The translations under genes and the position numbers were made by a program. A stretch of DNA of 64,000 bases from Sporotomaculum syntrophicum (lineage in GTDB: Bacteria > Bacillota > Desulfotomaculia > Desulfotomaculales > Desulfallaceae), in assembly GCF_009932395.1 (NCBI RefSeq), contig NZ_LSRS01000002.1, positions 221,210 through 285,209 of the forward strand, in the 5' to 3' direction. The notes beneath the pieces are model-generated. The model searched no databases. It was not told the origin of the DNA and was given only the letters and a program-made list of their open reading frames with translations. This document shows, one piece after another, positions 10,308-18,607 of this stretch (within the stretch, counting starts at the first letter, position 1; the number at the start of each line of letters is the position of its first letter).

Positions 10308-10340
10308 AAAGCACTCTCTGCGTTACGGGAGTGCTTTTTA
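10308..10340 (+). terminator. Terminator of dsrA-B-D-TPR operon
   Basis: Stem AAAGCACTC (10308-10316) with GAGTGCTTT (10329-10337), followed by T residues. Confidence 0.7.
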
Positions 10341-10396
10341 AACTTTAGGAAACTATGCTTGCCATATTTATGGCAAGCGCTAACGATTAAAGTACA

Positions 10397-10436
10397 GAAA
10401 AGCGCGCGCAGAGGGAACCGAATGAGCGCGCTTTTC
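10397..10436 (-). terminator. Terminator of reverse HEAT-like gene (possibly bidirectional)
   Basis: Perfect 11-bp stem GAAAAGCGCGC (10397-10407) with GCGCGCTTTTC (10426-10436). It lies 26 bp past the stop of the reverse gene and can act in both directions. Confidence 0.65.
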
Positions 10437-10461
10437 TTGTGGCGCTGTTTCGTTAAGATGT

Positions 10462-11625
10462 TTATTCTAGCCTTGCCAGTGCTTGGGTTGCTAATTGGCC
10501 GATGCTAGATTGCTCAAAAACACCTTTTTCATATATATTTATTAGCCGCTGATCACCTCTAATTGCCTTTAGTGCTGCCCTGGTCTCTGTTGAACCCGGC
10601 CTTGAATTGGGTGTAGCCAGGTGTTTGATTAGCCACACCGCATTGCCCCGGGTTTGGGGATCGTCCAGGCAGGCAAACTTAACAAAGTAGGAGATTGTTT
10701 TAGTAATTAAGTCTGGCCTCACCCTGGCGATGACACCGAGCGCTCTTAACGCTGTTGGTCTGAAATTACTGTCATCTATCTCTAATATTTTGAATAAAAA
10801 GGGTAAGTAACCGCTAAATTCATCGGGTGAATTGGCTATTACTTCTCCGATTGCATCAATGGCTCCCCAGTTTGAAGTGCCGTAACCGGCATCGGTTATG
10901 GATGTAAACAGCCTTTGGAGAAGTCTGGATACCAAAGCCGGGTTATACTTGGCGATAGCTGCGCATACCCGGCCAAGTGCATCCGCGGTTTTTAAGCGCA
11001 GCAGTTCGTCACCTGTATACAGCATACGCTGCAGGCAGCTAATTATGGTGTTGTCATGAGTCGCTGTTTCAAGCAGCGGTTCCAGCTGATAGTTTTCGAC
11101 CAGAGCTGCTATTTCTTGTTTATTTAACCTTAATCCTTTATTTTGTCTCACTGCAGCTGGCTGTGAAACAGTTTTCGACCTGGCCTTTGCTAATTTTTCT
11201 TGCACCCCTGGCCAAACAACCTCTTGAATGTCATTGTGCATCCTAATAAAATAAAGGGCGCCAGAAATACGCCTGCCCTCGTATGACCCTGCTGGAATGA
11301 TATAGTGGCTTTGGATATCGTATTTTTCTAACAAATCTTCGCAGTAATCTTCACCGGGTAATAAATTCCACGCTAAGTCCCAATCCATGTTACAGGCAAA
11401 TACTAGTGCTTCAGAAAATGCGCTACCTAAATTATGCCCGGTAGCATCGTAAGCATATACAGCGCCGCAGTTACAGGAACCCACCGGCATTTCGAGCGGT
11501 CTGCGCAGGCTTTGTTCAGTTGGCCTTGCAATGGGTAAACCACAGAAGGGACAAGCCGGTTTTACCCAACGATCGCTACTCGTTAATTCATTAATCAGAT
11601 TGTCTTTACGCTCATTTATGAGCAC
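10462..11625 (-). CDS. HEAT-repeat-like protein with N-terminal zinc site (DVU0298-like)
   Basis: A 387-residue protein. The N-terminal part has a putative zinc ribbon (CPFCGLP ... GSCNCGAVYAYDATG, about residues 25-65). The rest (about 190-387) is alpha-helical with HEAT/PBS-lyase-like repeats such as LLRLKTADALGRVCAAIAKY and NFRPTALRALGVIARVRPD. I recall a similar architecture annotated as DVU0298 in sulfate reducers; the match is from memory. The proposed start is GTG 11625, 6 nt after AGAGGGGAG; the longer TTG frame would overlap the upstream gene by 23 bp. It is co-transcribed with the FmdB-like gene. Function is unknown; scaffold or assembly of redox complexes is a guess. Confidence 0.7.
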   Translation of the reverse strand: MLINERKDNLINELTSSDRWVKPACPFCGLPIARPTEQSLRRPLEMPVGSCNCGAVYAYDATGHNLGSAFSEALVFACNMDWDLAWNLLPGEDYCEDLLEKYDIQSHYIIPAGSYEGRRISGALYFIRMHNDIQEVVWPGVQEKLAKARSKTVSQPAAVRQNKGLRLNKQEIAALVENYQLEPLLETATHDNTIISCLQRMLYTGDELLRLKTADALGRVCAAIAKYNPALVSRLLQRLFTSITDAGYGTSNWGAIDAIGEVIANSPDEFSGYLPFLFKILEIDDSNFRPTALRALGVIARVRPDLITKTISYFVKFACLDDPQTRGNAVWLIKHLATPNSRPGSTETRAALKAIRGDQRLINIYEKGVFEQSSIGQLATQALARLE

Positions 11626-11638
11626 AGTAAGCTCCCCT

Positions 11639-11881
11639 CTATTCAGGACCGGGTATCTCAAATGATATGCAGCTATTGCCGGTGCTGCATGATTTGCTGG
11701 TCAGTTTGGTTTTATCTCCGCCTTGACTTGATCCCATAATATAATTGGTACGGCTGATAACACGCTCGAGGTATTCCGCATTACACTCCGGGCATAGTGC
11801 TACAAATTCTTCCTGCCTTGTATTAAAGAGTTTTTCAAAAACATTACCACATATCAAACAACGGAATTCAAAGATGGGCAT
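11639..11881 (-). CDS. FmdB-family zinc ribbon protein
   Basis: An 80-residue small protein starting MPIFEFRCLICGNVFEKLF, with CxxC (CLIC) near residues 8-11 and CPEC near 31-34, the four-cysteine zinc knuckle of FmdB/CxxC_CXXC_SSSS regulatory proteins. The C-terminal tail contains further Cys/Ser (SKSCSTGNSC). The family is of uncertain function. It is preceded by an SD-like AAGGAGAGGG (reverse strand) and lies 13 bp upstream of the HEAT-like gene. It is divergent from mrp, and position suggests a link to the sulfite-reduction region. Confidence 0.8.
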   Translation of the reverse strand: MPIFEFRCLICGNVFEKLFNTRQEEFVALCPECNAEYLERVISRTNYIMGSSQGGDKTKLTSKSCSTGNSCISFEIPGPE

Positions 11882-12035
11882 AATATTACCCTCTCCTTAA
11901 ATTATTTTAGCTGTAGAAGGTTATATTTCTAATATATTAATCGTACGTCATTTTTAGTTCTGCAGTTTAGCGTCTAGAAACAAATAGTATAAATGCCAAG
12001 CTGTATAGTTATTAGGATATTGTTTGAACAGTGCA

Positions 12036-12064
12036 TTGCGTGCAGTGCAAATTGGGTGTATAGT
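12036..12064 (+). promoter_or_regulatory. Candidate sigma-A promoter for mrp
   Basis: TTGCGT (12036-12041), a 17-bp spacer, TATAGT (12059-12064), 45 bp before the start codon. Confidence 0.5.
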
Positions 12065-12108
12065 ATTATTTTGAAAGAATGTAATATTAACAAAAAGGGG
12101 AAATGAAA

Positions 12109-12951
12109 ATGTCTCAAGACGAAAAATGCAATAGCTGCAGTCAGAACACCGGGAGCTGTTCTCCGGATAAATGTGGTATTGATAAACTGCCCCAGAACGA
12201 ATATAACAACATTAAGCATGTGGTTGCTGTGATGAGCGGCAAAGGCGGGGTAGGAAAATCTTCAGTCTCCGCCCTGTTGGCGGTTAGTTTGGCCAATCAA
12301 GGCTACAAGGTGGGGATACTAGATGCTGATATCACCGGTCCTAGCATACCCAAAATGTTTGGTGTCAGCGGTTTGCCCGAGCAGGGTGATAATATTATGT
12401 ATGCTAAAGAGACGGACAAAGGTATAAAAATTATGTCCTTAAATTTACTGTTGGAAAATGAAGATATGCCGGTAATCTGGCGTGGTCCCGTTATTGCCGG
12501 AGCTGTTAAACAATTTTGGACTGACGTTGCCTGGGGCGATATAGATTACTTGGTGGTAGACCTGCCTCCTGGAACAGGTGACGTGCCCCTTACCGTGCTG
12601 CAATCACTGCCGCTTGATGGCGTGATTATCGTTACCTCGCCTCAGGACCTAGCCAATATGGTGGTGCGCAAGGCTGTAAACATGGTTAAATACATGAATA
12701 TACCCGTGCTGGGGTTTGTGGAAAATATGAGCTACCTGAACTGTCCGGATTGCGGTAAGGAAATCCAGGTGTTTGGTAAAAGTCATGCTGACTCTCTAGC
12801 TAACACCATGGGGCTGCGCCTACTGGAGAAATTGCCAATTGACCCCGCATTATCTGAACTGAGTGATAACGGTCAGATCGAAAAGTATGGCCGGGAGTTG
12901 TTTAAAGGTTTGGATGATATTATTAATACTCAGGTGACCAGTATTTCCTAA
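12109..12951 (+). CDS. mrp: Mrp/NBP35-family Fe-S cluster carrier ATPase
   Basis: A cytosolic P-loop ATPase that carries and delivers [4Fe-4S] clusters to apoproteins. The 280-residue protein has an N-terminal Cys-rich tail (CNSCSQNTGSCSPDKC), a deviant Walker A SGKGGVGKSS near residue 42, DADITGPS, the Mrp signature DYLVVDLPPGTGD, and a C-terminal CPDC near 210 for the bridging cluster. ATG 12109 has an 8-nt spacing to AAGGGG; the ATG at 12103 is too close. It is a single-gene unit with its own promoter and terminator, lying between the two dsr units. Supplying clusters to Dsr proteins is inferred from neighbourhood. Confidence 0.92.
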   Translation: MSQDEKCNSCSQNTGSCSPDKCGIDKLPQNEYNNIKHVVAVMSGKGGVGKSSVSALLAVSLANQGYKVGILDADITGPSIPKMFGVSGLPEQGDNIMYAKETDKGIKIMSLNLLLENEDMPVIWRGPVIAGAVKQFWTDVAWGDIDYLVVDLPPGTGDVPLTVLQSLPLDGVIIVTSPQDLANMVVRKAVNMVKYMNIPVLGFVENMSYLNCPDCGKEIQVFGKSHADSLANTMGLRLLEKLPIDPALSELSDNGQIEKYGRELFKGLDDIINTQVTSIS

Positions 12952-12986
12952 TTGTGGTGGAATATTAGCAATAATATAGTTGTTTT

Positions 12987-13021
12987 ATAAACCGCCTGGA
13001 GCAAGGCGGTTTATATTTTTT
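12987..13021 (+). terminator. Terminator after mrp
   Basis: Stem ATAAACCGCCT / AGGCGGTTTAT (12987-12997 with 13004-13014), then ATTTTTTAT. Confidence 0.85.
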
Positions 13022-13170
13022 ATAGCTATATGAAGTCCACTATAGACCAGCTATTCTATCCTGGTATACAATTAATTACGGATGCATAAGAATTAACTAA
13101 TTAAATCCGCCAGTTTAGTAATGGACCAGCAATGGTTCGTTATTTTTTATAGTGTAAACACAGTAATGAT

Positions 13171-13254
13171 ATGGAGGATGTTAAGGAGGTGAACGTATAC
13201 GACTTTGACCAAGACTTCAACAAGTGCGAGGCTGAGTCTGTACCTGAGCTGTAA
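13171..13254 (+). CDS. Possible 27-codon leader ORF upstream of dsrM
   Basis: In the 370-bp gap between mrp and dsrM, an ATG opens a frame encoding MEDVKEVNVYDFDQDFNKCE followed by AESVPEL and a stop. A strong AAGGAGGTG (13183-13191) lies inside the frame. It is not upstream of the ATG and is followed by no canonical start at normal spacing, so the true start is unclear. No family is recognised. It may be a leader peptide, a remnant, or chance. Confidence 0.25.
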   Translation: MEDVKEVNVYDFDQDFNKCEAESVPEL

Positions 13255-13325
13255 ACAGATAGTATTAATATAAGCCGGATTATAAATTCGTAAACCAAAA
13301 GCTATGCTCCGTGGGAGGTATGTGT

Positions 13326-14150
13326 TTGAAGCTGCTTATTGGACAAATACTTCCGTATTTTACTGTAACAATATTCATCCTGGGTATGCTTTACCGTTTA
13401 GGGCGCTGGGCTGGTGCGCGTATTGTGCATAATATTACGCTTTCACCCTGGTTGCAGACCAAAGGTCAGGTTGTCCTTAGGGTTGGCACTGAAGCATTTT
13501 TATTTCGCAATTTGTTTATATATGATAAAGCATTATGGGCCGGTGCGTTGCTGATGCACTTTGCTTTGTTTAATATTCTTGTTGGGCATCTGGTCGGTTT
13601 TGGTTTCTTAGGTACCCAATTTACATTAATTCCCGTTTTGGGCATAACACCGGAACTTAGCCTGGAAATGTCGAATTTATTTGGTGCTATTTTTGGTATA
13701 GTATTATTTGTAGCTTTATTATATTTGCTTTACCGTCGTCTAGCCAAGGAGGCTGTGAAGCTGGTCAATAAGCCCAGCGATAATTTATGGCTGCTTTACC
13801 TGCTTGTACTGGTAGGTATTGGCAATATAATGCGTTTTGTTCCAGACTATCATATTGAGTATATATTAGTACGCGATTATATTACGGCGCTAATATTGTT
13901 CCGGCCCGTAGTGCATATGGAACTTCTTAACAATGGATTTTTCTTGGTTCACTTGCTGCTGGTGCAGATTTTATTGATTGTCTTTCCATTTAGTAAATTG
14001 ATGCACGTATTCGGCATGTTTGCTGAACGGTATATTGTTAACCGAGTCTATCATGATCCAGCTCCCGATTTGCCAAATGTTGATGTAGTGGCAGCCCGTC
14101 AGGCCGGTCTGGGTGTACCTGACGGAAATACTGCAGGGGAGGGGGTTTAA
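13326..14150 (+). CDS. dsrM: Sulfite reduction-associated membrane cytochrome b DsrM
   Basis: An integral membrane di-heme b subunit of the DsrMK complex, homologous to NarI (nitrate reductase gamma). It probably oxidises menaquinol and passes electrons to DsrK. The 274-residue protein has about five transmembrane segments (near 8-25, 60-85, 105-125, 145-170, 195-225) and histidines suitable as heme ligands in the helices. The start is TTG 13326, 7 nt after GGGAGG, giving MKLLIGQILPY. It lies 2 bp before dsrK. Only M and K are present here, without J, O or P, as in several Gram-positive sulfate reducers. Confidence 0.93.
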   Translation: MKLLIGQILPYFTVTIFILGMLYRLGRWAGARIVHNITLSPWLQTKGQVVLRVGTEAFLFRNLFIYDKALWAGALLMHFALFNILVGHLVGFGFLGTQFTLIPVLGITPELSLEMSNLFGAIFGIVLFVALLYLLYRRLAKEAVKLVNKPSDNLWLLYLLVLVGIGNIMRFVPDYHIEYILVRDYITALILFRPVVHMELLNNGFFLVHLLLVQILLIVFPFSKLMHVFGMFAERYIVNRVYHDPAPDLPNVDVVAARQAGLGVPDGNTAGEGV

Positions 14151-14152
14151 GT

Positions 14153-15535
14153 GTGCCGGAATATAAAGGCATGGTACAGCCGGCCCGGGCCTCATTAACC
14201 GAGCTGCGTAAAATTCATATTGAGCCCGTACCCGATGAGTTAAAGCCGGAAAAAGCCGTTGAGTACCTGGACCAGCTGCGAAAAAAATTTCGCTCGTTTG
14301 TCCTGGCCATGGAATCCTGTACCAAGTGCGGCCAGTGTGCGGAAAACTGCCATACCTACCTTGGCACCAGGGACCCAAATAATATTCCCACCAATCGGGC
14401 GGAGTTAATCCGCAAGATATATAAGCGCTACTTTACCCCGGAGGGACGATGGTTTGGCAAACTGGTGGGGGCTGAAGATATTAGTTTGGATGTTCTTGAA
14501 CAATGGTACTCCTACTTTTACCAGTGCAGCCAGTGCCGCCGTTGTGCCCATGTTTGTCCTTTTGGTATTGATACCTGCGAAGTAACTTTCATAGGCCGCC
14601 AGGTATTGCACTGGCTGGGTATTACACCTAAACTTCATGCTACTACAGGTGCTGCTATGGAGAAGTCGGGTAACCATTCAGCTCTGCCCAAACCCGGTAT
14701 TGTGGATACCCTGGAGTTCATGTCCCAGGAAATTATGGATGAATTTGCCGTAGAAGTTGAGTTTCCTGTTGACAAACCAGGCGCTGATATCATGTATATA
14801 CCTTCTTCAGCGGATTTCTTGTTAAACCCCTATACATTGATGGGGGCGGGCATGTTTTTTACTTATATTGGTGCCAACTGGACCATTCCCAGTACAGTCA
14901 CCGAGGCGGGTAACTTTGGTTTCTTATTTGATCAGTATTCGACACAGCGAGGTAATGTTATGCGCCTTTTAAACGCTGCTCAGGAGCTGGGTGTTAAAAA
15001 AATTGTTTGGGGCGAGTGTGGGCACGGCTGGCGTGCAGCGAAAATGTATATCCCGACCTTGGCTGACAGGCCGGTACGCTGGCCGATTACCCATATCCAT
15101 GATGAAGTAGCTAATTTGATTCGTAATAAAGAGTTGAAGCTTGATCCCTTAAAAAACAGCAAACCCGTAACGCTGCATGATCCTTGTAACTATGTGCGAG
15201 CTTGCGGGCTAAACGAAAATATGCGCGTAATAATAAAAGCCTGTGTAACCGATTTTCGGGAAATGAACCCCCATGGTGCGGATAACTTTTGCTGTGGCGG
15301 TGGTGCCGCTATTCTGTTTGACGACCCGGAAATGTATCAGCGTCGGATTATGTTCAGCAAACAAAAGGCCGAACAGGTGAAGGCTACCGGGGTTGGTGAA
15401 AATGGTGATGGTATCCTTTGCGCACCTTGTTCGATATGTAAAGCTCAGCTGTATCCTATGGTGGAAGAGCATAATTTGGGTGTAGAGGTAAAAGGGCTTA
15501 TTGACCTGGTTGGTAGGGCACTGGTCTGGAAATAA
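14153..15535 (+). CDS. dsrK: DsrK, HdrD-like iron-sulfur subunit
   Basis: The cytoplasmic catalytic partner of DsrM, related to heterodisulfide reductase HdrD. It is thought to reduce the DsrC trisulfide/disulfide with electrons from the membrane. The 460-residue protein has two [4Fe-4S] ferredoxin motifs, CTKCGQCAENC (about 56-66) and CSQCRRCAHVCP (about 125-136). The CCG-domain cysteines for the noncubane cluster appear at GECGHGW (about 288), FCCGGGAAI (about 380) and CAPCSIC (about 424). GTG start at 14153 after GGGGAGGGGG. It is coupled to dsrM. Confidence 0.95.
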   Translation: MPEYKGMVQPARASLTELRKIHIEPVPDELKPEKAVEYLDQLRKKFRSFVLAMESCTKCGQCAENCHTYLGTRDPNNIPTNRAELIRKIYKRYFTPEGRWFGKLVGAEDISLDVLEQWYSYFYQCSQCRRCAHVCPFGIDTCEVTFIGRQVLHWLGITPKLHATTGAAMEKSGNHSALPKPGIVDTLEFMSQEIMDEFAVEVEFPVDKPGADIMYIPSSADFLLNPYTLMGAGMFFTYIGANWTIPSTVTEAGNFGFLFDQYSTQRGNVMRLLNAAQELGVKKIVWGECGHGWRAAKMYIPTLADRPVRWPITHIHDEVANLIRNKELKLDPLKNSKPVTLHDPCNYVRACGLNENMRVIIKACVTDFREMNPHGADNFCCGGGAAILFDDPEMYQRRIMFSKQKAEQVKATGVGENGDGILCAPCSICKAQLYPMVEEHNLGVEVKGLIDLVGRALVWK

Positions 15536-15666
15536 TGTTTTAGTGTCAGCGTGCTGTGGGCTACCCAAAGCAAGGGGTCGATGTGGTTAGTGGGACAATT
15601 CAGGCACAAGTCACCGCCGCGTTCTGTGATGATAATGCCGTGCAAGATGAAAGACGGTGATACAAA

Positions 15667-17097
15667 ATGAGGTTATATAATATTCCTCGGGTGGTGGTGG
15701 CTGCGCCCCACGGGCGGTCCGGCAAAACAACGGTCACCATTGGGTTATTGTCAGCCTTAATTACTACTGGTTATCGTGTGCAACCGTATAAGAAAGGGCC
15801 TGATTTTATTGACCCCAGTTGGATGAGCAGGATAACCGGGCGTCCCTGCCGCAATTTAGACAGCTTTTTAATGGATTGTCAGGTGATTCGTACCTCTTTT
15901 GTCCGTAGCGCCCTTGATGTTGACATAGCGGTGGTAGAGGGAGCCATGGGCCTTTTTGATGGTGTGGATTTGGATGGCTCCGGCAGTACAGCCGAAATCG
16001 CCAAAGCCATCGAAACTCCGGTACTGTTGGTAGTGGATACCACCCGGATGACTCGCAGTGTAGCGGCCATGGTTTCTGGTTACCAGCATTTTGATCCCGG
16101 TGTGCAGGTGGCCGGGGTGATTTTAAATAAAGTGGCCCGCCCGCGCCATGAAAAAATTCTCAGGGCATCTTTAGAACAATATTGTGGTATTCCTGTACTG
16201 GGGGCTATTCCCAGGGATGAAATTTTTTGTGTTCCCGAACGGCACCTGGGACTTGTTCCCGCTACAGAGAATGATGAACTAGCAGAAGCCGTAATTAAAC
16301 TCGGCAATGCGGTCGGTGGATTACTTGACTTGAACGGTATTCTTGAGGTGGCTCACCAGGCACCGCCGCTATCGGTGGAGATATCACCGTGTGATGCCCC
16401 GGTTATGCGCAGGCTGCGTTTGCAGGGGCTAAGCTCTGCTGCACCACGTGCCAGAGTTGCAGTTTTTTTCGACCGTGCGTTTACTTTTTATTACCCCGAA
16501 AACTTAGAGGCCTTAGTCGCTGCCGGTGCTGAACTGGTAGCAGTGAATACCCTGCGTGATACAAAAATGCCTGAGGTGGATGCGGCTTACATTGGGGGTG
16601 GTTTCCCTGAGATTAATGCGGCTGAAATCAGCGCCAATGTGTCTTTGCTTAGTAATTTACAGGAACACATTGAAGACGGCTTGCCTGTTTATGCCGAATG
16701 CGGTGGGCTGATGTTTTTAGGCCGCAGTATTTCCTGGCGGGGCGTTAAATATACTATGACCGGTGCATTACCCTATGATGTTACTATGCTGGATAAGCCA
16801 CAGGGACATGGATACACTAGCCTGCAGGTGGAAAATAGCAGCCCTTATTTTTCACCCGGGGAAAGCGTAAGAGGTCATGAGTTTCACTATTCCCGGGTGG
16901 AGAACCTGGCGGAGGAAATTAAATTTGCCTTTCGGGTAACCAAAGGCTACGGCATTGATGGCCAGCATGACGGTGTGCTGTATAAAAATGTACTGGCCTG
17001 TTATACACACCTGCATGCACTGGCCACGTCCGGTTGGGCACCAAGGCTGGTAGCTGCTGGTGAAAGGTATGGGACAAAAAGATACAACCGCTCTTAA
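15667..17097 (+). CDS. dsrN: Siroheme amidase DsrN (cobyrinate a,c-diamide synthase family)
   Basis: A CbiA/CobB-type glutamine-dependent amidotransferase of 476 residues. The N-terminal dethiobiotin-synthetase-like ATPase domain has the P-loop APHGRSGKTTVTIG (about 13-26) and EGAMGLFDG. The C-terminal class I GATase-like domain has the nucleophile in AECGGLMFLG (about 340) and a GHEFHYS motif (about 403). In Allochromatium the homologue DsrN is linked to converting siroheme to siroheme amide for DsrAB. No cobalamin genes surround it here and it follows dsrMK, which supports DsrN rather than CobB. SD is weak (GGTGAT). Specificity is inferred from context. Confidence 0.9.
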   Translation: MRLYNIPRVVVAAPHGRSGKTTVTIGLLSALITTGYRVQPYKKGPDFIDPSWMSRITGRPCRNLDSFLMDCQVIRTSFVRSALDVDIAVVEGAMGLFDGVDLDGSGSTAEIAKAIETPVLLVVDTTRMTRSVAAMVSGYQHFDPGVQVAGVILNKVARPRHEKILRASLEQYCGIPVLGAIPRDEIFCVPERHLGLVPATENDELAEAVIKLGNAVGGLLDLNGILEVAHQAPPLSVEISPCDAPVMRRLRLQGLSSAAPRARVAVFFDRAFTFYYPENLEALVAAGAELVAVNTLRDTKMPEVDAAYIGGGFPEINAAEISANVSLLSNLQEHIEDGLPVYAECGGLMFLGRSISWRGVKYTMTGALPYDVTMLDKPQGHGYTSLQVENSSPYFSPGESVRGHEFHYSRVENLAEEIKFAFRVTKGYGIDGQHDGVLYKNVLACYTHLHALATSGWAPRLVAAGERYGTKRYNRS

Positions 17098-17118
17098 TCG
17101 AGCCGGTTGTATCTTTTT
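17076..17118. terminator. Bidirectional terminator, dsrN end / reverse small gene
   Basis: Perfect 15-bp stem AAAAAGATACAACCG (17076-17090) with CGGTTGTATCTTTTT (17104-17118). It overlaps the last codons of dsrN and can serve the convergent reverse gene. Confidence 0.85.
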
Positions 17119-17149
17119 GCGGTCATTTTGCCATAACGCTGGTTTCGTG

Positions 17150-17410
17150 TTAGTGGTCCATGCCGCCGTTATTCTTATCATAATCCGAGTTAATCATTTC
17201 CGCCACGAGACGCAGCGTGGCTACTGTATTGGTAATAAGAACTTCGTACAACAGTACTGGTAACACATCTTGCATGGTAGCTTTTATTTCACCATTGGCG
17301 ACTTTTTGCTGGATAATTTCACCCGCCCGGTTTAAGGCTATGTTAACCATCTGGGTTATATCATTTTGCCTTATCTTAACAAATTCATCTACATTGATAC
17401 TCCTCACCAA
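17150..17410 (-). CDS. Small hypothetical protein
   Basis: An 86-residue, mostly helical, soluble protein with a mixed-charge N-terminus (VDEFVKIRQNDITQMVNIAL) and an acidic/Asn-rich C-terminus (SDYDKNNGGMDH). There is no signal peptide, cysteine or recognised motif. It starts at TTG (17410) or the adjacent GTG (17407), which is preceded by AGGT; the SD is weak. It ends next to the strong bidirectional terminator after dsrN and is divergent from sleB. I do not recognise a family; it might be lineage-specific. Confidence 0.55.
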   Translation of the reverse strand: MVRSINVDEFVKIRQNDITQMVNIALNRAGEIIQQKVANGEIKATMQDVLPVLLYEVLITNTVATLRLVAEMINSDYDKNNGGMDH

Positions 17411-17668
17411 AAATAATTACCTGGTTATTAGTAATAGCCGTTCGACTATACGGCTGGCAGCAGATGTTGACACAATTTTTCAACAGACTGCCGAATAAAC
17501 CAGGTTATCCACCTCCCCCTATACGGTTCCTTCTATGATAAAGTGTTACTGCGATATTATTCTGCCCGAATACTGCCAATCCTTGCTAGTTTAATAAAAA
17601 ATTTTTTTACACATAGGATGTAGTTTTTTTAGGTAAACTATTGGCAAATAAATCAGGGGGTGCTGTTT

Positions 17669-18400
17669 TTGTCATCTTGTTGGATAGCAAGAAAATTAAT
17701 GGCTGTAATGTTAAGTTTGATTATGATATCTTATACCGCCCTGATCTTACCGCCAGGTAGTGCCGTCCAGGCCCAGGAAAGAACGCTTTATTGGGGTAGC
17801 AGAGGTAGTGAGGTAACTACATTGCAGCAGAAACTTAAACAGTGGGGCTATTTTCATGGCTTCGCGGACGGTGTATACGGTTCCGCTACATATAAGGCCG
17901 TGCGTGATTTCCAACGCAAAAACGGTCTACGTGTTGATGGCGTAGTGGGCCCCAATACGCGGGCAGCTCTGGGTATGGTGGGCGGTCGGACTCAGTCCGT
18001 AAGCCAGGTCCAAAACGAACCTAGTGTTTCCAGGGGGTTTCTGCAAACGTCCAGGGATCTGCAACTGCTGGCCCGGGTTATTGAAGGTGAAGCTGCTAAT
18101 GAATCGTATTTTGGTAAGCTGGCGGTAGGCGCCGTGATCATGAATAGGGTAAAAAGTTCTGCTTTCCCCAATACCCTGGCAGGGGTTATTTATCAGCCCC
18201 ACGCGTTTGAATCTGTAACCAACGGTCAATATAACCGGCCACTTACAAAAGAATCTTTACAGGCGGCCAGTCAGGCTATGGCCGGGATGGATCCTACGGG
18301 TGGTGCTACGTTCTTTTGGAATCCGTCCAAGAAAGTGAGTCCCTGGATCTGGAGCAGGGATATTATCACCCGCATTGGTCGCCATGTTTTTGCCCGTTAA
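17669..18400 (+). CDS. sleB: Spore cortex-lytic enzyme SleB
   Basis: A lytic transglycosylase that degrades spore cortex peptidoglycan during germination. It has about 243 residues with an N-terminal signal peptide (hydrophobic MAVMLSLIMISYTALIL, cleavage near AVQAQE). A peptidoglycan-binding domain (about 43-105; GSRGSEVTTLQQKLKQWGY and VVGPNTRAAL) is followed by the SleB/CwlJ hydrolase_2 domain (about 130-243; VIEGEAANESYFGKLAVGAV, TFFWNP, RIGRHVFAR). The start is TTG 17669, 6 nt after AGGGGGTG. It is followed by ypeB, its usual operon partner, but separated from it by a structured element. Confidence 0.95.
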   Translation: MSSCWIARKLMAVMLSLIMISYTALILPPGSAVQAQERTLYWGSRGSEVTTLQQKLKQWGYFHGFADGVYGSATYKAVRDFQRKNGLRVDGVVGPNTRAALGMVGGRTQSVSQVQNEPSVSRGFLQTSRDLQLLARVIEGEAANESYFGKLAVGAVIMNRVKSSAFPNTLAGVIYQPHAFESVTNGQYNRPLTKESLQAASQAMAGMDPTGGATFFWNPSKKVSPWIWSRDIITRIGRHVFAR

Positions 18401-18440
18401 TTGGAGTTAAGGTGCAATGATGTTAAAAACAGGAAAACAG

Positions 18441-18604
18441 AGGGAGGGTAAAACCTGTTTCTATCAGTTTCACGATTTCAAAAGAGCGAGACAATTGTTG
18501 ACAAAATAGATCCTGGCTCATGATGTGTGAAACTGCCCCTCGTTAGTCGGCGAGGGGGGAACCTGAATAAAATATGTGTCTAGGTTTCGGAAACGAGGAA
18601 TTGG
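18441..18604 (+). ncRNA. Structured RNA-like element, copy A (sleB-ypeB spacer)
   Basis: A four-helix architecture readable from the sequence. P1 is CCTGTTTC (18454-18461) with GAAACGAGG (18590-18598, one bulged G). P2 is CAGTTTCAC (18465-18473) with GTGAAACTG (18527-18535), enclosing a variable 53-nt arm. P3 is CCCCTCG (18536-18542) with CGAGGGG (18551-18557) around the loop TTAGTCGG. P4 is GGAACCT (18558-18564) with AGGTTTC (18582-18588). The same helices and loop recur at 59121-59235 with different stem bases. An SD-like GAGGGAGGG (18440-18448) lies just 5' of P1, and ypeB begins 9 nt 3' of P1. Not assignable to a riboswitch class I know. Confidence 0.7.
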
Positions 18605-18607
18605 CCT

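Larger units (their letters stand above)
10134..10461. other. Gene-free convergent spacer with three hairpins
   Basis: About 330 bp between the dsrABD-TPR unit and the reverse HEAT-like gene. It contains a GC-rich perfect hairpin (10194-10214) and two terminator-like hairpins. Short open frames here overlap the hairpins and have no SD, so no gene is called. Confidence 0.6.

Noticed and set aside
10054-10508. Two small forward open frames (83 and 67 aa)
   Set aside because: They overlap hairpins and the end of the reverse HEAT-like gene and lack SD sequences.
13022-13325. dsrC or dsrJ remnant before dsrM
   Set aside because: The short frame lacks the DsrC C-terminal Cys arm and any heme c motif; no family similarity seen.
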